64,000 nt of DNA from Streptomyces sp. NBC_01439 (GCF_036227605.1 NZ_CP109487.1:4593501-4657500); one strand, 5' to 3'. Counted from the first letter of the stretch, positions 1-12,065 are shown. Numbers and translations are program-made. Notes: generated from the letters alone by a model not told the origin.

Positions 1-855
1 CTCTTCGAGGGTGGGCGGGGTCGAGGTCAGCGACCGCAGCCCGGACGCGGTGAGGGAGCGGAGCACCGCGTCCAACTTGTCCGTGTCGGCCTGCAGGCGG
101 ACCTTCAGCCCCTGCACCTGGACGTCGTACACGCCCGGCAGGTGCGTGAGGCCGTTCGGCGGGCCGGCGAGCTCGGCGCTGATCGACGTACGGGTGAGGT
201 GGCGGAGTTCGGCGAGGGTGCCGGTCTCCACCGTGCGGCCGTTGCGGATGATGCTGACCCGGTCGCAGAGGGCCTCGACCTCGCTGAGGATGTGCGAGCT
301 GAGCAGGATGGTGCGTCCGGCGGCGCGGGCCTCGGTGACGCAGTCCTGGAAGACCTCCTCCATCAGCGGGTCGAGGCCGGAGGTGGGTTCGTCGAGGACG
401 AGCAGTTCGACGTCGGAGGCGAAGGCGGCGACGAGGGCGACCTTCTGCCGGTTGCCCTTGGAGTACGTGCGCCCCTTCTTGGTGGGGTCCAGCTCGAACC
501 GCTCGACGAGCTCGGCGCGCCGGGTCCGGTCGAGGCCGCCGCGGAGTCGTCCGTAGAGGTCTATGACCTCGCCGCCGGAGAGGTTGCGCCACAGGGTGAC
601 GTCTCCGGGGACGTAGGCGACGCGGCGGTGGAGGGCGACCGCGTCGGCCCAGGGGTCGCCGCCGAGGAGCTCGGCGGCGCCGGAATCGGCGCGCAGCAGA
701 CCCAGCAGGACCCGGATGGTGGTGGACTTGCCGGCACCGTTCGGGCCGAGGAAGCCGTGGACCTCGCCGGTGGTGACCGAGAGGTCGAGTCCGTCCAGTG
801 CGCGGGTGCGGCCGAATGCCTTGTGGAGGCCGGCAACGCTGATTGCCTTCGTCAT
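1..855 (-). CDS. ABC transporter ATP-binding protein (3' end outside window)
   Basis: The minus strand is open from an ATG at 855 to the window edge, 285 codons with no stop. The translation begins [10 protein letters not shown] and shows, in order, a Walker A motif (GPNGAGKST, about residues 36-44), the signature region ([11 protein letters not shown]), Walker B with DEPTSGLD, and the switch His in LLSSHI. This is a stand-alone nucleotide-binding subunit of a drug or multidrug exporter type. The permease is expected further left. It is divergent from a GbsR/MarR-type regulator and shares a palindromic operator with it. The substrate cannot be told. Confidence 0.92.
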   Translation of the reverse strand, partial: MTKAISVAGLHKAFGRTRALDGLDLSVTTGEVHGFLGPNGAGKSTTIRVLLGLLRADSGAAELLGGDPWADAVALHRRVAYVPGDVTLWRNLSGGEVIDLYGRLRGGLDRTRRAELVERFELDPTKKGRTYSKGNRQKVALVAAFASDVELLVLDEPTSGLDPLMEEVFQDCVTEARAAGRTILLSSHILSEVEALCDRVSIIRNGRTVETGTLAELRHLTRTSISAELAGPPNGLTHLPGVYDVQVQGLKVRLQADTDKLDAVLRSLTASGLRSLTSTPPTLEE

Positions 856-875
856 ACTTCCGAACGTACGCTAGT

Positions 876-891
876 TTCACAAATTTGTGAA
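876..891. promoter_or_regulatory. Perfect 16-bp palindromic operator between ABC ATPase and regulator
   Basis: TTCACAAATTTGTGAA is a perfect 16-bp palindrome in the 72-bp gap between the divergent ABC gene (start 855) and regulator gene (start 928). A second short dyad, TGAGA-A-TCTCA, lies at 895-905. AT-rich dyads in so GC-rich a gap are typical operators for dimeric winged-helix repressors. I infer autoregulation and control of the transporter by the neighbouring GbsR/MarR protein. Confidence 0.75.
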
Positions 892-927
892 GCTTGAGAA
901 TCTCAGGAATCGCGTAAAATCGGGAAG

Positions 928-1470
928 GTGGCAGACGACATGGTGAATGTGGACGCGGGGACCGATGCGGGAACCGATGGTGCGGGCACCGCCGGCACCC
1001 GGGACGGGGACGGGGTCTCCCGCTTCGTCGAGCGGTTCGCCGCGCAGCTGACCGAGGCCGGGATGCAGCGGATGGCCGCGCGCGTCTTCGCCCAGCTACT
1101 GGCCAGCGACGGCGGCGCGATGACCTCGGCGGAACTGGGCGAGGCCCTGCAGATCAGCCCGGCCGCGGTGTCGGGCGCCGTGTCCTACCTGACCCAGGTC
1201 AACATGGTCAGCCGCGAACGCGAACCGGGCTCGCGCCGCGACCGGTACGTGCTGCACAACGAGCTCTGGTACGAGACCTTCACGCGCCGCGACCAGGTCC
1301 TGACCCTGTGGGAGAAGACCCTGCGCGAAGGGGCGGCCACCCTCGGTACGGACTCCCGCGCCGGGGCGCGCGTCGCGGAGACGGCGGCCTTCTTCGAGTT
1401 CATGCAGGGCGAGATGCTGGGCCTCATGGACCGCTGGCGGGCCCACAAGGCGACGATCGGCCTGGGCTGA
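928..1470 (+). CDS. GbsR/MarR-family winged-helix transcriptional regulator
   Basis: The 180-residue product starts at GTG 928. After an Asp/Gly/Thr-rich N-terminus of about 30 residues comes a winged helix (about 45-115): MAARVFAQLLASDGG, then the recognition region ISPAAVSGAVSYLTQVNMV, then a wing with REREPGSRRDRY. A helical C-terminal dimerisation region follows. This matches the GbsR/MarR group often found beside ABC exporters in actinomycetes. Gene order and the palindrome at 876-891 suggest it represses itself and the divergent transporter. The ligand is unknown. Confidence 0.85.
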   Translation: MADDMVNVDAGTDAGTDGAGTAGTRDGDGVSRFVERFAAQLTEAGMQRMAARVFAQLLASDGGAMTSAELGEALQISPAAVSGAVSYLTQVNMVSREREPGSRRDRYVLHNELWYETFTRRDQVLTLWEKTLREGAATLGTDSRAGARVAETAAFFEFMQGEMLGLMDRWRAHKATIGLG

Positions 1471-1506
1471 GCCGGCTCGGGCCTGCTCGAGCAGGCCCGA
1501 GCCGGC
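1471..1506 (+). terminator. 36-bp perfect palindrome, terminator
   Basis: A perfect 36-bp palindrome (GCCGGCTCGG... and its mirror) starts directly after the regulator's stop codon. It can form an 18-bp GC stem with no U tract, the usual Streptomyces terminator form. Confidence 0.75.
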
Positions 1507-1601
1507 AAGGATTCGGCGGCCCACGGAGCACAAAGCCCTCGATCACCCCGGCCGAGGATGACTATGGTGATCCTCCGTCAGCTGCGTCGTCCGGAGGGGA
1601 C

Positions 1602-2423
1602 ATGGGGACAGACCCGACGCCAGGTGTGCCACCGAGACCGGCCTACGCTCCGACCGTACCCACACCCACCGAACCTCCCCGCCCCGGACCTCCCCGCTGG
1701 GCTTGGTGGGTCGCGGGGATCGTCGTTCCTCTTGCGGGCATCGCGGCCAGCGTCTTCGTCACCACCACCAACAACCCGGCGCCTGCGACCAAAGCTCCGC
1801 CGGCGCCGGTAGCGACTACGGGCAACAGCTCTCCTGGGAGCCAGGCGAACGGTCCCGCCCTGAGCACCTCTCCGCCGACGTCCGGCATCGCCCCTCCCCC
1901 CTCGATCTCACCCTTACCTTCCAAGACGTCACCCCCCGCGGCCGACCTCGCGTCCCCCGCCGGGTACACGCTGAACCAGACGATGTTCGGCATCACTCCC
2001 GGCCAGTGCACCAACTTCGAGGAACAGCTGACCGACCTCGACACAGGCCAGAGCCGGATCGTCGTGCCGCAGAACGTCACCAGGCCGACAGAAGTCGAAG
2101 CGGGGGGCGCGGAACTCCTCTACTGGAACGAAAGCTGCGACTACCACCTCCGGGCGATGCCCCAGGCCACGGTCGGGATCCTGCGGAAGAGCACCCCCCA
2201 GTCTTTCGCCTCGTGCAAGGCCGCGGCCAACACCGGCCTGGGCCCCGTAAACATGACAAGGATCGCCGACCGGGAGGCTAGAGGGATCGTTGTAGGGGCC
2301 TCCCTCTGCTCCGTCACCGACCGGGGAGCCATCGCCATGGCGGTGATCGAGCACATCGCAGCCAGTAACGGCGGTGATCCGACCGTGACGGGCACCCTCT
2401 ACGTGTGGTCGAAGACGACCTGA
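1602..2423 (+). CDS. Hypothetical membrane-anchored protein with Pro/Thr/Ser-rich linker
   Basis: I chose ATG 1602 because GGAGGGGA (1593-1600) lies just before it; the longer open frame overlaps the regulator. The 273-residue product has a Pro-rich cytoplasmic N-terminus, one membrane segment (WWVAGIVVPLAGIAASVFV, about residues 34-52), a Pro/Ser/Thr linker, and an extracellular domain of about 160 residues with four cysteines (PGQCTNF, NESCDYH, FASCKAA, ASLCSVT) that could pair. Extracellular parts of actinobacterial Ser/Thr kinases have this architecture, but no kinase domain is present. I do not recognise the family. Confidence 0.75.
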   Translation: MGTDPTPGVPPRPAYAPTVPTPTEPPRPGPPRWAWWVAGIVVPLAGIAASVFVTTTNNPAPATKAPPAPVATTGNSSPGSQANGPALSTSPPTSGIAPPPSISPLPSKTSPPAADLASPAGYTLNQTMFGITPGQCTNFEEQLTDLDTGQSRIVVPQNVTRPTEVEAGGAELLYWNESCDYHLRAMPQATVGILRKSTPQSFASCKAAANTGLGPVNMTRIADREARGIVVGASLCSVTDRGAIAMAVIEHIAASNGGDPTVTGTLYVWSKTT

Positions 2424-2574
2424 AGGGTCGTGCAGAACACCCGGCGCAGAGCGATGCGCCTGGTGGCGCCGCCGTTCGGGGCCCCTGCGGCCACGGTCTG
2501 CCGGTCCGCGCGCCGTCCCCGCGCAAAAGATCCGGAAGCACCGATACCCGCAGACGGAAAACCTCCCGCGTGCC

Positions 2575-3006
2575 ATGCTGGAACGCATGAACCTGGAGGA
2601 CCTGGTACGGCTGCGCCGCGCCCGGGACATGATGGACCGCGCGTACGCGGAGCCACTGGACGTCCAAGCACTCGCGAACGTCGCCCTCATGTCGCCGGGA
2701 CACTTCTCCCGCAGCTTCCGCACCGCCTTCGGGGAAACCCCGTACAGCTACCTCATGACCCGCCGCGTCGAGCGCGCGAAGGCGCTGCTGCGACGCGGCG
2801 ACATGAGCGTGACGGACGTCTGCTTCGCCGTCGGATGTACCTCGCTGGGGTCCTTCAGCTCGCGCTTCACCGAGCTCGTCGGCGAGACCCCGAGCGCCTA
2901 CCGGGCCCGCAACCACGACGACGGCGCGGCGATCCCGGCCTGCGTCGCCAAGATCCACACGCGACCGGTCAGGATCGGAGAAGCGAAATCCGCACCCTCC
3001 TCGTAG
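2575..3006 (+). CDS. AraC-family transcriptional regulator (DNA-binding domain only)
   Basis: The 143-residue product (ATG 2575, or ATG 2587 giving MNLEDLV) is almost entirely an AraC double helix-turn-helix domain: LDVQALANVALMSPGHFSRS, then the conserved second HTH with SVTDVCFAVGCTSLGSFSSR and the family end pattern GETPSAYR. It has no separate ligand-binding domain. It is followed 10 bp later by a VOC gene and then a UvrA-like gene in the same direction. This three-gene order recurs in Streptomyces (from memory), so it probably regulates them. Confidence 0.9.
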   Translation: MLERMNLEDLVRLRRARDMMDRAYAEPLDVQALANVALMSPGHFSRSFRTAFGETPYSYLMTRRVERAKALLRRGDMSVTDVCFAVGCTSLGSFSSRFTELVGETPSAYRARNHDDGAAIPACVAKIHTRPVRIGEAKSAPSS

Positions 3007-3016
3007 CGTCGACGGC

Positions 3017-3433
3017 ATGGACATCAACCTCTCGCAGTGCTTCATCGCAGTCGACGACCACGACAAGGCGCTCGCCTTCTACCGCGACGTGCTCGGCCTG
3101 GAAGTCCGCAACGACGTCGGGTTCGAAGGGATGCGCTGGGTGACCGTCGGCTCCCCCACCCAGCCGGACGTGGAGATCGTCCTCGAACCGCCGCTCGCCG
3201 ACCCGGGCGCCTCGGCGGCCGACCGGCAGGCCATGGCGGAGCTGCTGGCCAAGGGCCTGCTGCGCGGCGTGATCTTCTCCACGGACGACGTCGACGCCAC
3301 CTTCGAACACATCCGGGCCGCCGGCGGGGAGGTGCTGCAGGAGCCCGTCGACCAGCCGTACGGCGTCCGCGACTGCGCCTTCCGGGACCCGGCGGGCAAC
3401 ATGCTGCGCTTCAACCAGCCCCGTAAGTCCTGA
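3017..3433 (+). CDS. VOC (glyoxalase/bleomycin-resistance) family protein
   Basis: The 138-residue product has two beta-alpha-beta-beta-beta halves: FIAVDDHDKALAFYRDVLGL in the first, and VIFSTDDVDATFEHIRAAGG then DCAFRDPAGNMLRFNQP in the second. That is the size and layout of single-domain vicinal-oxygen-chelate proteins, which act as metalloenzymes or as drug-binding resistance proteins. It lies between an AraC regulator and a UvrA-like ATPase of the drug-resistance type, which fits a self-protection role. The substrate is unknown. Confidence 0.9.
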   Translation: MDINLSQCFIAVDDHDKALAFYRDVLGLEVRNDVGFEGMRWVTVGSPTQPDVEIVLEPPLADPGASAADRQAMAELLAKGLLRGVIFSTDDVDATFEHIRAAGGEVLQEPVDQPYGVRDCAFRDPAGNMLRFNQPRKS

Positions 3434-3488
3434 CCGCCGACTGCCGCAGGAGTCCGCGCAGGCGGCCCGCCCGAGAGATGGAGACACG

Positions 3489-5894
<2,406 letters not shown>

Positions 5895-5901
5895 CCGGCA
5901 C

Positions 5902-5947
5902 CTCCCCGGACCTGCGGGGCCGCTGCCGGTGGCAGAGGTCCGGGGAG
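5902..5947 (+). terminator. Stem-loop terminator after uvrA-like gene
   Basis: CTCCCCGGACCT (5902-5913) pairs perfectly with AGGTCCGGGGAG (5936-5947), a 12-bp stem 8 bp after the stop codon. It lies between convergent genes and may serve both. Confidence 0.7.
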
Positions 5948-6012
5948 CGGCCCGGAGCGGTCGCGGACGTATCCACACCGGGTACCCGGCGCACCCCGTG
6001 TACCCGGTGTGG

Positions 6013-6846
6013 TCACCGGGGCACGGTGAGCGTCCACGCCCCCGGGCGCAGGGTCCACGTACGGCGGCGGACCGGGCCGGTCAGCGCCGCGTCCGCCCGG
6101 TAGCGGAAGTCCGCGCCCGACACCGTCACCGTCTTCGCCCGGGCCGTGACCGTCGATTCGGCGGAGCTGCCGCCACCCGTCCGGACCACGACCTCCGCCG
6201 CACCGCCGTCGTCCCGGGTGCGAACCGAGACATCCTCCACGGGCCGGTCCACGTCCGCCAGCAGCACCCCGTCGGCCTCGACCCGCAGCCGGTGCCGGCT
6301 CGTGGCCGCGCCGCCGGCCGCCGCCACCGGCCGGACCAGCGTCCGCACCAGCGAGCGGTACGCGCTCCACACGGACGGCCCGGCGGGCCGCGGGACCCCG
6401 TGCACCGGCGGGATCCGCAGCGCGCCGAGCACCACTCCGTCGCTGTCGTCGACCAGCAGGTCACAGGTGCGCACCGCACCGTCGAGGACCGCCCGGGCCG
6501 CCGAAACGGCCGAAAGCGGCACGCCGAGGGACCTCGCCAGTCCCAGCGACCCCACCGGGCCCACCGGGACCAGCGCCAGGGGCCCCTCCCCCAGCCCGCG
6601 CTCCCGGTGCAGCAGCCCCACGGCGCGCACCAGCGCCCGGTCGTCACCGACGATCACCAGCCGCCTATGACCCCGGCGGGCGAGCGCCCGCGCAAATTCC
6701 TCCTGCGAATCCGGGAGGCAGATTTTCGCTGCCGCGCCCGCTGACAACACATCCTTCGCGATCCGCACGGACTCGCCGTCGAGACGGCGTGCGACCGGGT
6801 CGACGAGCACGAGCAGGCCGCCTACCGGCGCGCCCGCTTGGCTCAT
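6013..6846 (-). CDS. Diacylglycerol-kinase-like protein with degenerate active site
   Basis: The start was set at ATG 6846 (MSQAGAPVGG); an in-frame start at 6900 would run into the purA promoter. The 277-residue product resembles the diacylglycerol kinase / lipid kinase fold: LVLVDPVARR at the N-terminus, LVIVGDDRALVRAVGLL where the family has GGDGT, and LALVPVGPVGSLGLARSLGV where it has GTGNDFAR. Both nucleotide-binding motifs are changed (GDDRA, GPVGS), so kinase activity is doubtful. It is divergent from purA. I infer a non-catalytic relative. Confidence 0.65.
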   Translation of the reverse strand: MSQAGAPVGGLLVLVDPVARRLDGESVRIAKDVLSAGAAAKICLPDSQEEFARALARRGHRRLVIVGDDRALVRAVGLLHRERGLGEGPLALVPVGPVGSLGLARSLGVPLSAVSAARAVLDGAVRTCDLLVDDSDGVVLGALRIPPVHGVPRPAGPSVWSAYRSLVRTLVRPVAAAGGAATSRHRLRVEADGVLLADVDRPVEDVSVRTRDDGGAAEVVVRTGGGSSAESTVTARAKTVTVSGADFRYRADAALTGPVRRRTWTLRPGAWTLTVPR

Positions 6847-6860
6847 GGTGGGCTCTGGAG

Positions 6861-6890
6861 CCGACACCTCGGTCCTTCCTCGGGTAGCAT
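6861..6890 (+). promoter_or_regulatory. Candidate purA promoter
   Basis: CCGACA (6861-6866) and TAGCAT (6885-6890) are 18 bp apart and resemble HrdB-type -35 and -10 boxes. Transcription would begin near 6897, giving a leader of about 130 nt whose first structure is the hairpin at 6902-6929. By motif only. Confidence 0.45.
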
Positions 6891-6901
6891 CTTTGTGCAA
6901 G

Positions 6902-6929
6902 AGGCCCTTGCGCTATTGCGCCAGGGCCT
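6902..6929 (+). promoter_or_regulatory. Hairpin at the 5' end of the purA leader
   Basis: AGGCCCTTGCGC (6902-6913) pairs with GCGCCAGGGCCT (6918-6929) around a TATT loop, with one internal mismatch. It lies about 100 bp before the purA start and just after the likely transcription start. It could be an attenuator, a 5' stabiliser, or a terminator against upstream transcription. Confidence 0.55.
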
Positions 6930-7030
6930 TCGTCTATTCCGGGGTACCGGTCCGACGGCTCAGCCTGCGGTGTACATCGTCGTACGCCCCCTGACCTTGG
7001 ACATGCCCCATCCGGAAGAGGTGTACGCCT

Positions 7031-8314
<1,284 letters not shown>

Positions 8315-8327
8315 AAATCCCGGTCCC

Positions 8328-8370
8328 CCGGAGGGGCGGCAGGCGCACCCCGCGCCCGCCGCCCCTCCGG
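8328..8370 (+). terminator. purA terminator
   Basis: CCGGAGGGGCGGC (8328-8340) pairs perfectly with GCCGCCCCTCCGG (8358-8370), a 13-bp stem 13 bp after the purA stop. Confidence 0.85.
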
Positions 8371-8387
8371 CGTTTCCGGGGCGGCGC

Positions 8388-8672
8388 GAAAAGGCCGAGC
8401 GCATCACGGCCGTCTCCTCCTGGCAGGACGCCCCCTACTTCACGCCCGCCGAGCGCGCCGCCCTCGCCCTGGTGGAGGCCACCCTCCAGCCCGCCCCGCA
8501 CGACCGCGAGCGGGTCACCGACGCGCTGTACGCCGAGGTCGCCGCGCACTACGACGAGAAGGCCCTCGCCACCCTCACCATCGCGATCGGACAGATCGGC
8601 TTCTTCATCGCCCTGGCCGTCATCGGCAAGCCGCAGCCGGTCGGCTCGCTCGCCGACGAGCAGTGGGGCTGA
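8388..8672 (+). pseudogene. Truncated CMD/AhpD-family remnant
   Basis: The frame ending at TGA 8670-8672 reads ERITAVSSWQDAPYFTPAER, then AALALVEATL and AEVAAHYDEKALATLTIAIG. This is the C-terminal half of a carboxymuconolactone decarboxylase (AhpD-like) family protein. The N-terminal half with the CxxC redox motif is absent: upstream there is only the purA terminator. The only ATG in frame is at 8472, in the middle of the homologous region. I read it as a 5'-deleted gene fragment. A 66-residue product from ATG 8472 is formally possible. Confidence 0.7.
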
Positions 8673-8852
8673 GGCCCCCACCGGCTTCCACGGGCGCCGC
8701 ACGCCCCCGGAGGCCGCTGCGGGGGCCTGCGGGCGGGCCGGGGCTCGGGGAGCGGGTCTCGGGGAGCGGATTCCGGGTGGGCGGAAATATGATGTGCACG
8801 AGCTTTTCGCGCAGCGGAAGCAGGGACGAATGGATGCACCTCGGAGCGATCC

Positions 8853-9689
8853 GTGACTCCTCGCCGTGCCCCGCGGGCGGCCAGCGCCGACCTGCTCAGC
8901 ACGCTCGGGCGGCTCGCCGACCAGGCCCGCCGCGGGGTGGAGCTGCAGCAGGCCCGGGTGGACCTGGCCGAGGCGCTGCAGAGCGAGATGCTGCCCGCCT
9001 CGCTGCCCGCGCTGCCGGGCCTGCGGACCGCCGCCCGCTACGCACCCGCCCGGCACGGCCTGGACATCGGCGGCGACTGGTACGACGGGTTCCGGCTGCC
9101 CGAGGGTGCGCTCGCCTTCTGCATCGGTGACGTCCAGGGGCACGACGTGGAGGCGGCCGCCTTCATGGGGCAGGTACGGATCTGTCTGCGGGCCGTGGCC
9201 GCCGTCGTCGTCGATCCGGGCGAGGTGCTGAGCCGGGCCAACGAAGTGCTGCTCTCCATGGACCGCGACCTCTTCGCGACCTGCAGCCTGCTCCGCTTCG
9301 ATCCGGAGACGCAGGAGCTGGAAACCGCCCGGGCCGGACACGTTCCGGCGGTCTGGGCCACCGTCGACGGCGCGTACGGCATATCCGAGGACGACGGCGG
9401 CCCGCCGCTGAACCTGGTGTCCGGGGCGGGGTACGCGGTGACCCGGCGCCGGCTGACGCAGGCGGGGTCGATCGTGCTGCTCACCGACGGCGTGGTGGAG
9501 GGTCCGAAGTTCCCGATCGAGGTGGGGCTGGAGCGGGTGGCCGGGGTCGTGCGGGAGGCCGCGGGCACCGATCCGGACGAGTTGGCCAGCGAGGTGATGA
9601 AGGTGGCCGACTCCACCGGCCACGCCGATGACGCCGCCGTGCTCGTGCTCAGCCACGACGCCCGGCCCGATCCGGAAGAGTCGGGCTAG
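8853..9689 (+). CDS. PP2C-type (SpoIIE/RsbU) protein phosphatase
   Basis: The 278-residue product (GTG 8853, GGAG at 8842-8845) has a short coiled N-terminus (LADQARRGVELQQARVDLAE) and then a full SpoIIE-type PP2C domain: ALQSEMLPASLP, metal-binding GGDWYDGF, IGDVQGHDVEAAAFM, the AGHVPAVW loop, LLTDGVVEG and HADDAAVLVL. It has no sensor or HATPase domain. This class dephosphorylates STAS anti-sigma antagonists in partner-switching pathways. A STAS protein is encoded at 59000-59398 but no link to it is shown. Confidence 0.92.
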   Translation: MTPRRAPRAASADLLSTLGRLADQARRGVELQQARVDLAEALQSEMLPASLPALPGLRTAARYAPARHGLDIGGDWYDGFRLPEGALAFCIGDVQGHDVEAAAFMGQVRICLRAVAAVVVDPGEVLSRANEVLLSMDRDLFATCSLLRFDPETQELETARAGHVPAVWATVDGAYGISEDDGGPPLNLVSGAGYAVTRRRLTQAGSIVLLTDGVVEGPKFPIEVGLERVAGVVREAAGTDPDELASEVMKVADSTGHADDAAVLVLSHDARPDPEESG

Positions 9690-9743
9690 CGCCGCGACCG
9701 AAAACGTTTACCGACTTCGAGGGCGTGCTGCCACGATCTCCTC

Positions 9744-9983
9744 ATGGATCTGTCCGAGAGCTTGGCTGACTGGAACCACTGGGACGGCGCTGCCTTCGAG
9801 GTGGGCCGCTCGCTGGGGATTTTCCCCGAGACCGAGACGTTCACGCAGGTCAAGTGGGTGTTCTGGACCGACAACCCGTTGGGGAACGCACTGCACGAGG
9901 TACTTGTGCAGTTGACGGCGGCGGGAGTGCTGGAGCGTCGGGACGAGCCGGACGACATTCAGTTCCGTTGGCTCGGCCGGTAA
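9744..9983 (+). CDS. Conserved hypothetical small protein
   Basis: The 79-residue product begins MDLSESLADWNHWDGAAF at ATG 9744. It is acidic, soluble and rich in Trp, with no signal peptide, membrane segment or metal motif. Codon use is typical of the neighbours. It lies alone between a phosphatase and a MASE1 gene. I do not recognise the family, and no function can be inferred. Confidence 0.7.
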   Translation: MDLSESLADWNHWDGAAFEVGRSLGIFPETETFTQVKWVFWTDNPLGNALHEVLVQLTAAGVLERRDEPDDIQFRWLGR

Positions 9984-10037
9984 CAGGGCCTCGCGCGTGT
10001 CACGGCCCGCGGGGGCGCCGGGCTGTTGTCTGATGCT

Positions 10038-11000
10038 GTGGTGCGCACCGAGGGATGGCGACGTCTACCCGCAGCTCTGCTGCCGATCCTCGCCGTCGCC
10101 GTCGCCTACTACCTGGGCGGACTGATCGGCCTGCACCAGCGCGTCGTCGTCAACGGCGCCGAGGTCACGCCCCTGTGGCTGCCGACGGGCATCGCGGTGA
10201 CCTCCCTGCTCTGGCTGGGCCTGCGGGCGTGGCCGGGGATCGCGCTCGGTACGTACCTCACCATCGAGCAGATCACCGATTTCGACCCGCCGGGCCTGAT
10301 CATCGTCGCGGGGAACGTCCTCGCCCCCGTCTGCGCGTACCTGATGCTGCGCCGGGTGGGTTTCCGTACCGAGATGGACCGGCTGCGGGACGCCCTGGCG
10401 CTGGTCTTCCTGGGCGGTCTGCTGCCCATGCTGATCAGCGCGACGGTCGGGACCTGGACGCTGGTGCTCACCGGGGACCTGCCGATGTCGCAGTTCTGGC
10501 CGGTCTGGTCGGCCTGGTGGGCCGGGGACGCGATGGGCGTGCTCGTGGTGACCCCGCTCCTGCTCGTCCTGGGCCGGCTCCTGACGGTCCGGCGGCCCCG
10601 GGAGGGCTACCGTGCGGCCGAGGCGGCGGCCCTGGTGGTCGCCGCCGTCGCCGTCACGCTCGTGGCCACCCGGAGCCCCCTCTCGCTGCTCTTCCTCGTC
10701 TTCCCTCTGATCATCTGGGCGGCCGTACGCTTCCAGCTCGCCGGGAGCGCTCCGATCACCCTGCTGGTGTCGGTCCTGACGATCGCCGCGGCAACCGCCC
10801 ACGCCGGGCCGTTCGCCCACCACACCCTCCTCGAAGTCATGATCAACCTCCAGGGCTTCAACGGTGCGGCGGCCCTGACCGGGCTACTGCTGTCGGCCCT
10901 GGTCACCGAGCAGAACAACGTCCGCCTGAAGATCGAGCAGGTCTGCGAGGACCTGGCCGAACTGGTGGAACAGCTGGCCCCGGGCAAACCGGATCGCTAG
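10038..11000 (+). CDS. MASE1-domain integral membrane protein
   Basis: The product (about 320 residues) is a multi-span membrane protein. It has eight or more hydrophobic segments with the MASE1 features TPLWLPTGIAVTSLLWLGLR and FWPVWSAWWAGDAMGVLVVT. MASE1 is a membrane sensor module usually fused to GGDEF, kinase or phosphatase domains. Here only a short coiled tail follows (VTEQNNVRLKIEQVCEDLAE). TTG 10026, GTG 10038 and GTG 10041 are all possible starts; no clear ribosome-binding site decides. The nearby PP2C gene could be a partner. Confidence 0.8.
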   Translation: MVRTEGWRRLPAALLPILAVAVAYYLGGLIGLHQRVVVNGAEVTPLWLPTGIAVTSLLWLGLRAWPGIALGTYLTIEQITDFDPPGLIIVAGNVLAPVCAYLMLRRVGFRTEMDRLRDALALVFLGGLLPMLISATVGTWTLVLTGDLPMSQFWPVWSAWWAGDAMGVLVVTPLLLVLGRLLTVRRPREGYRAAEAAALVVAAVAVTLVATRSPLSLLFLVFPLIIWAAVRFQLAGSAPITLLVSVLTIAAATAHAGPFAHHTLLEVMINLQGFNGAAALTGLLLSALVTEQNNVRLKIEQVCEDLAELVEQLAPGKPDR

Positions 11001-11071
11001 TGCTGTGGCCGGCCGGCTGTCAGAGGCGGGGGTTAGGGTCGTGACGCGCGACACGATCAAGGGGGGCGTCC

Positions 11072-12025
11072 ATGCCGTCGGGGCATCCACAGCAGACCAC
11101 CGCTCAGGCCCGGCCGGCCGGGCCCCGGCCGCTCGCACCGATCCCCTTCGACGTGGAGGCGGTCTTCCCGGAACTGACCGGCTCGGCCCGCGAGGTCACC
11201 CTGCTCTACCCGCGGGCAGGCCGACCGGGCCCCGGTGACAGCTCCCTCGGCGGGCCGCTGCTGTGGCCGGCGGACGAGCCGTGGCCGATGTGCGCCGAAC
11301 CGGGCCACTACAAGCCGCTCAGCCCGCCCGTCGGACCCGAGCCGGTCGCGATGCTCCCGGTGGTCCAGCTGTACGCACGGGACGTGCCGGGCCTGGTCTT
11401 CCCGGCCGGAACCGACCTGTTGCAGATCCTGTGGTGCCCGCTGGTCCACGAGTCCGCCCCGTACGCGGCCGCCCCGCGGCTGCTCTGGCGCAGCGCGACG
11501 ACGACGGCCGCGGGTGCCGTCCTCGGGGAACCGCCCCGCCCGCACACCGTCGAGGAGGAGTTCCTGCCCCGCCCGTGCACGGTGTCCCCCACCCCCGCGG
11601 TGGAATACCCGAACTGGGACATGCCCGAGGGGCTCGGCGATCTGCTCGCCGAGCGGTTCGAGGCCTTCCAAGAGGAGCGGGGCTACGGCTACTTCGACGT
11701 GGCCACCACGCAGCAGAGCAAGGTCGGCGGCTACCCGGGGTGGACCCAGCCGCCCCACTGGCCCGACTGCACGGGCTGCGGCACCCGTATGCAACACCTG
11801 CTCAGCGTCACCGCGACCGAACCGGGCGCGGGCCGTTGGCTTCCCCTGGACGACCGGGACCCCGGCCAGGAAGGGGCCACGACCCCGTCGTGGCGGGCCG
11901 AGGCGGACCCCGCCGCCGTGGACGGGTTCGGGCACGGCATGGACATGGGAGACCTCGGCGGCATGTACTTCTTCGTCTGCCGCAGCTGCCCGGACACCCC
12001 GTACGCCCACAGCTACGACTGCTGA
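11072..12025 (+). CDS. DUF1963 (YwqG-like) family protein
   Basis: The 317-residue product has the DUF1963 pattern: GGPLLWPADEPWPMC near residue 60, PVVQLYARDVPGL, LLQILWCPL, KVGGYPGWTQPPHWPDCTGC, and a final Gly-rich strand MGDLGGMYFFVCRSC. Cys pairs in CTGC and CRSC suggest a bound metal. The family's biochemical role is unknown. It converges on the hydrolase gene at 12066. Confidence 0.85.
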   Translation: MPSGHPQQTTAQARPAGPRPLAPIPFDVEAVFPELTGSAREVTLLYPRAGRPGPGDSSLGGPLLWPADEPWPMCAEPGHYKPLSPPVGPEPVAMLPVVQLYARDVPGLVFPAGTDLLQILWCPLVHESAPYAAAPRLLWRSATTTAAGAVLGEPPRPHTVEEEFLPRPCTVSPTPAVEYPNWDMPEGLGDLLAERFEAFQEERGYGYFDVATTQQSKVGGYPGWTQPPHWPDCTGCGTRMQHLLSVTATEPGAGRWLPLDDRDPGQEGATTPSWRAEADPAAVDGFGHGMDMGDLGGMYFFVCRSCPDTPYAHSYDC

Positions 12026-12031
12026 GCACCG

Positions 12032-12064
12032 GCCCGGCCGCGGCGGTGGGCCGCGCCGCCGGGC
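12032..12064. terminator. Bidirectional stem-loop terminator
   Basis: GCCCGGC at 12032-12038 pairs with GCCGGGC at 12058-12064, with further imperfect pairing inside. It lies in the 40-bp gap between convergent genes. Confidence 0.55.
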
Positions 12065-12065
12065 G

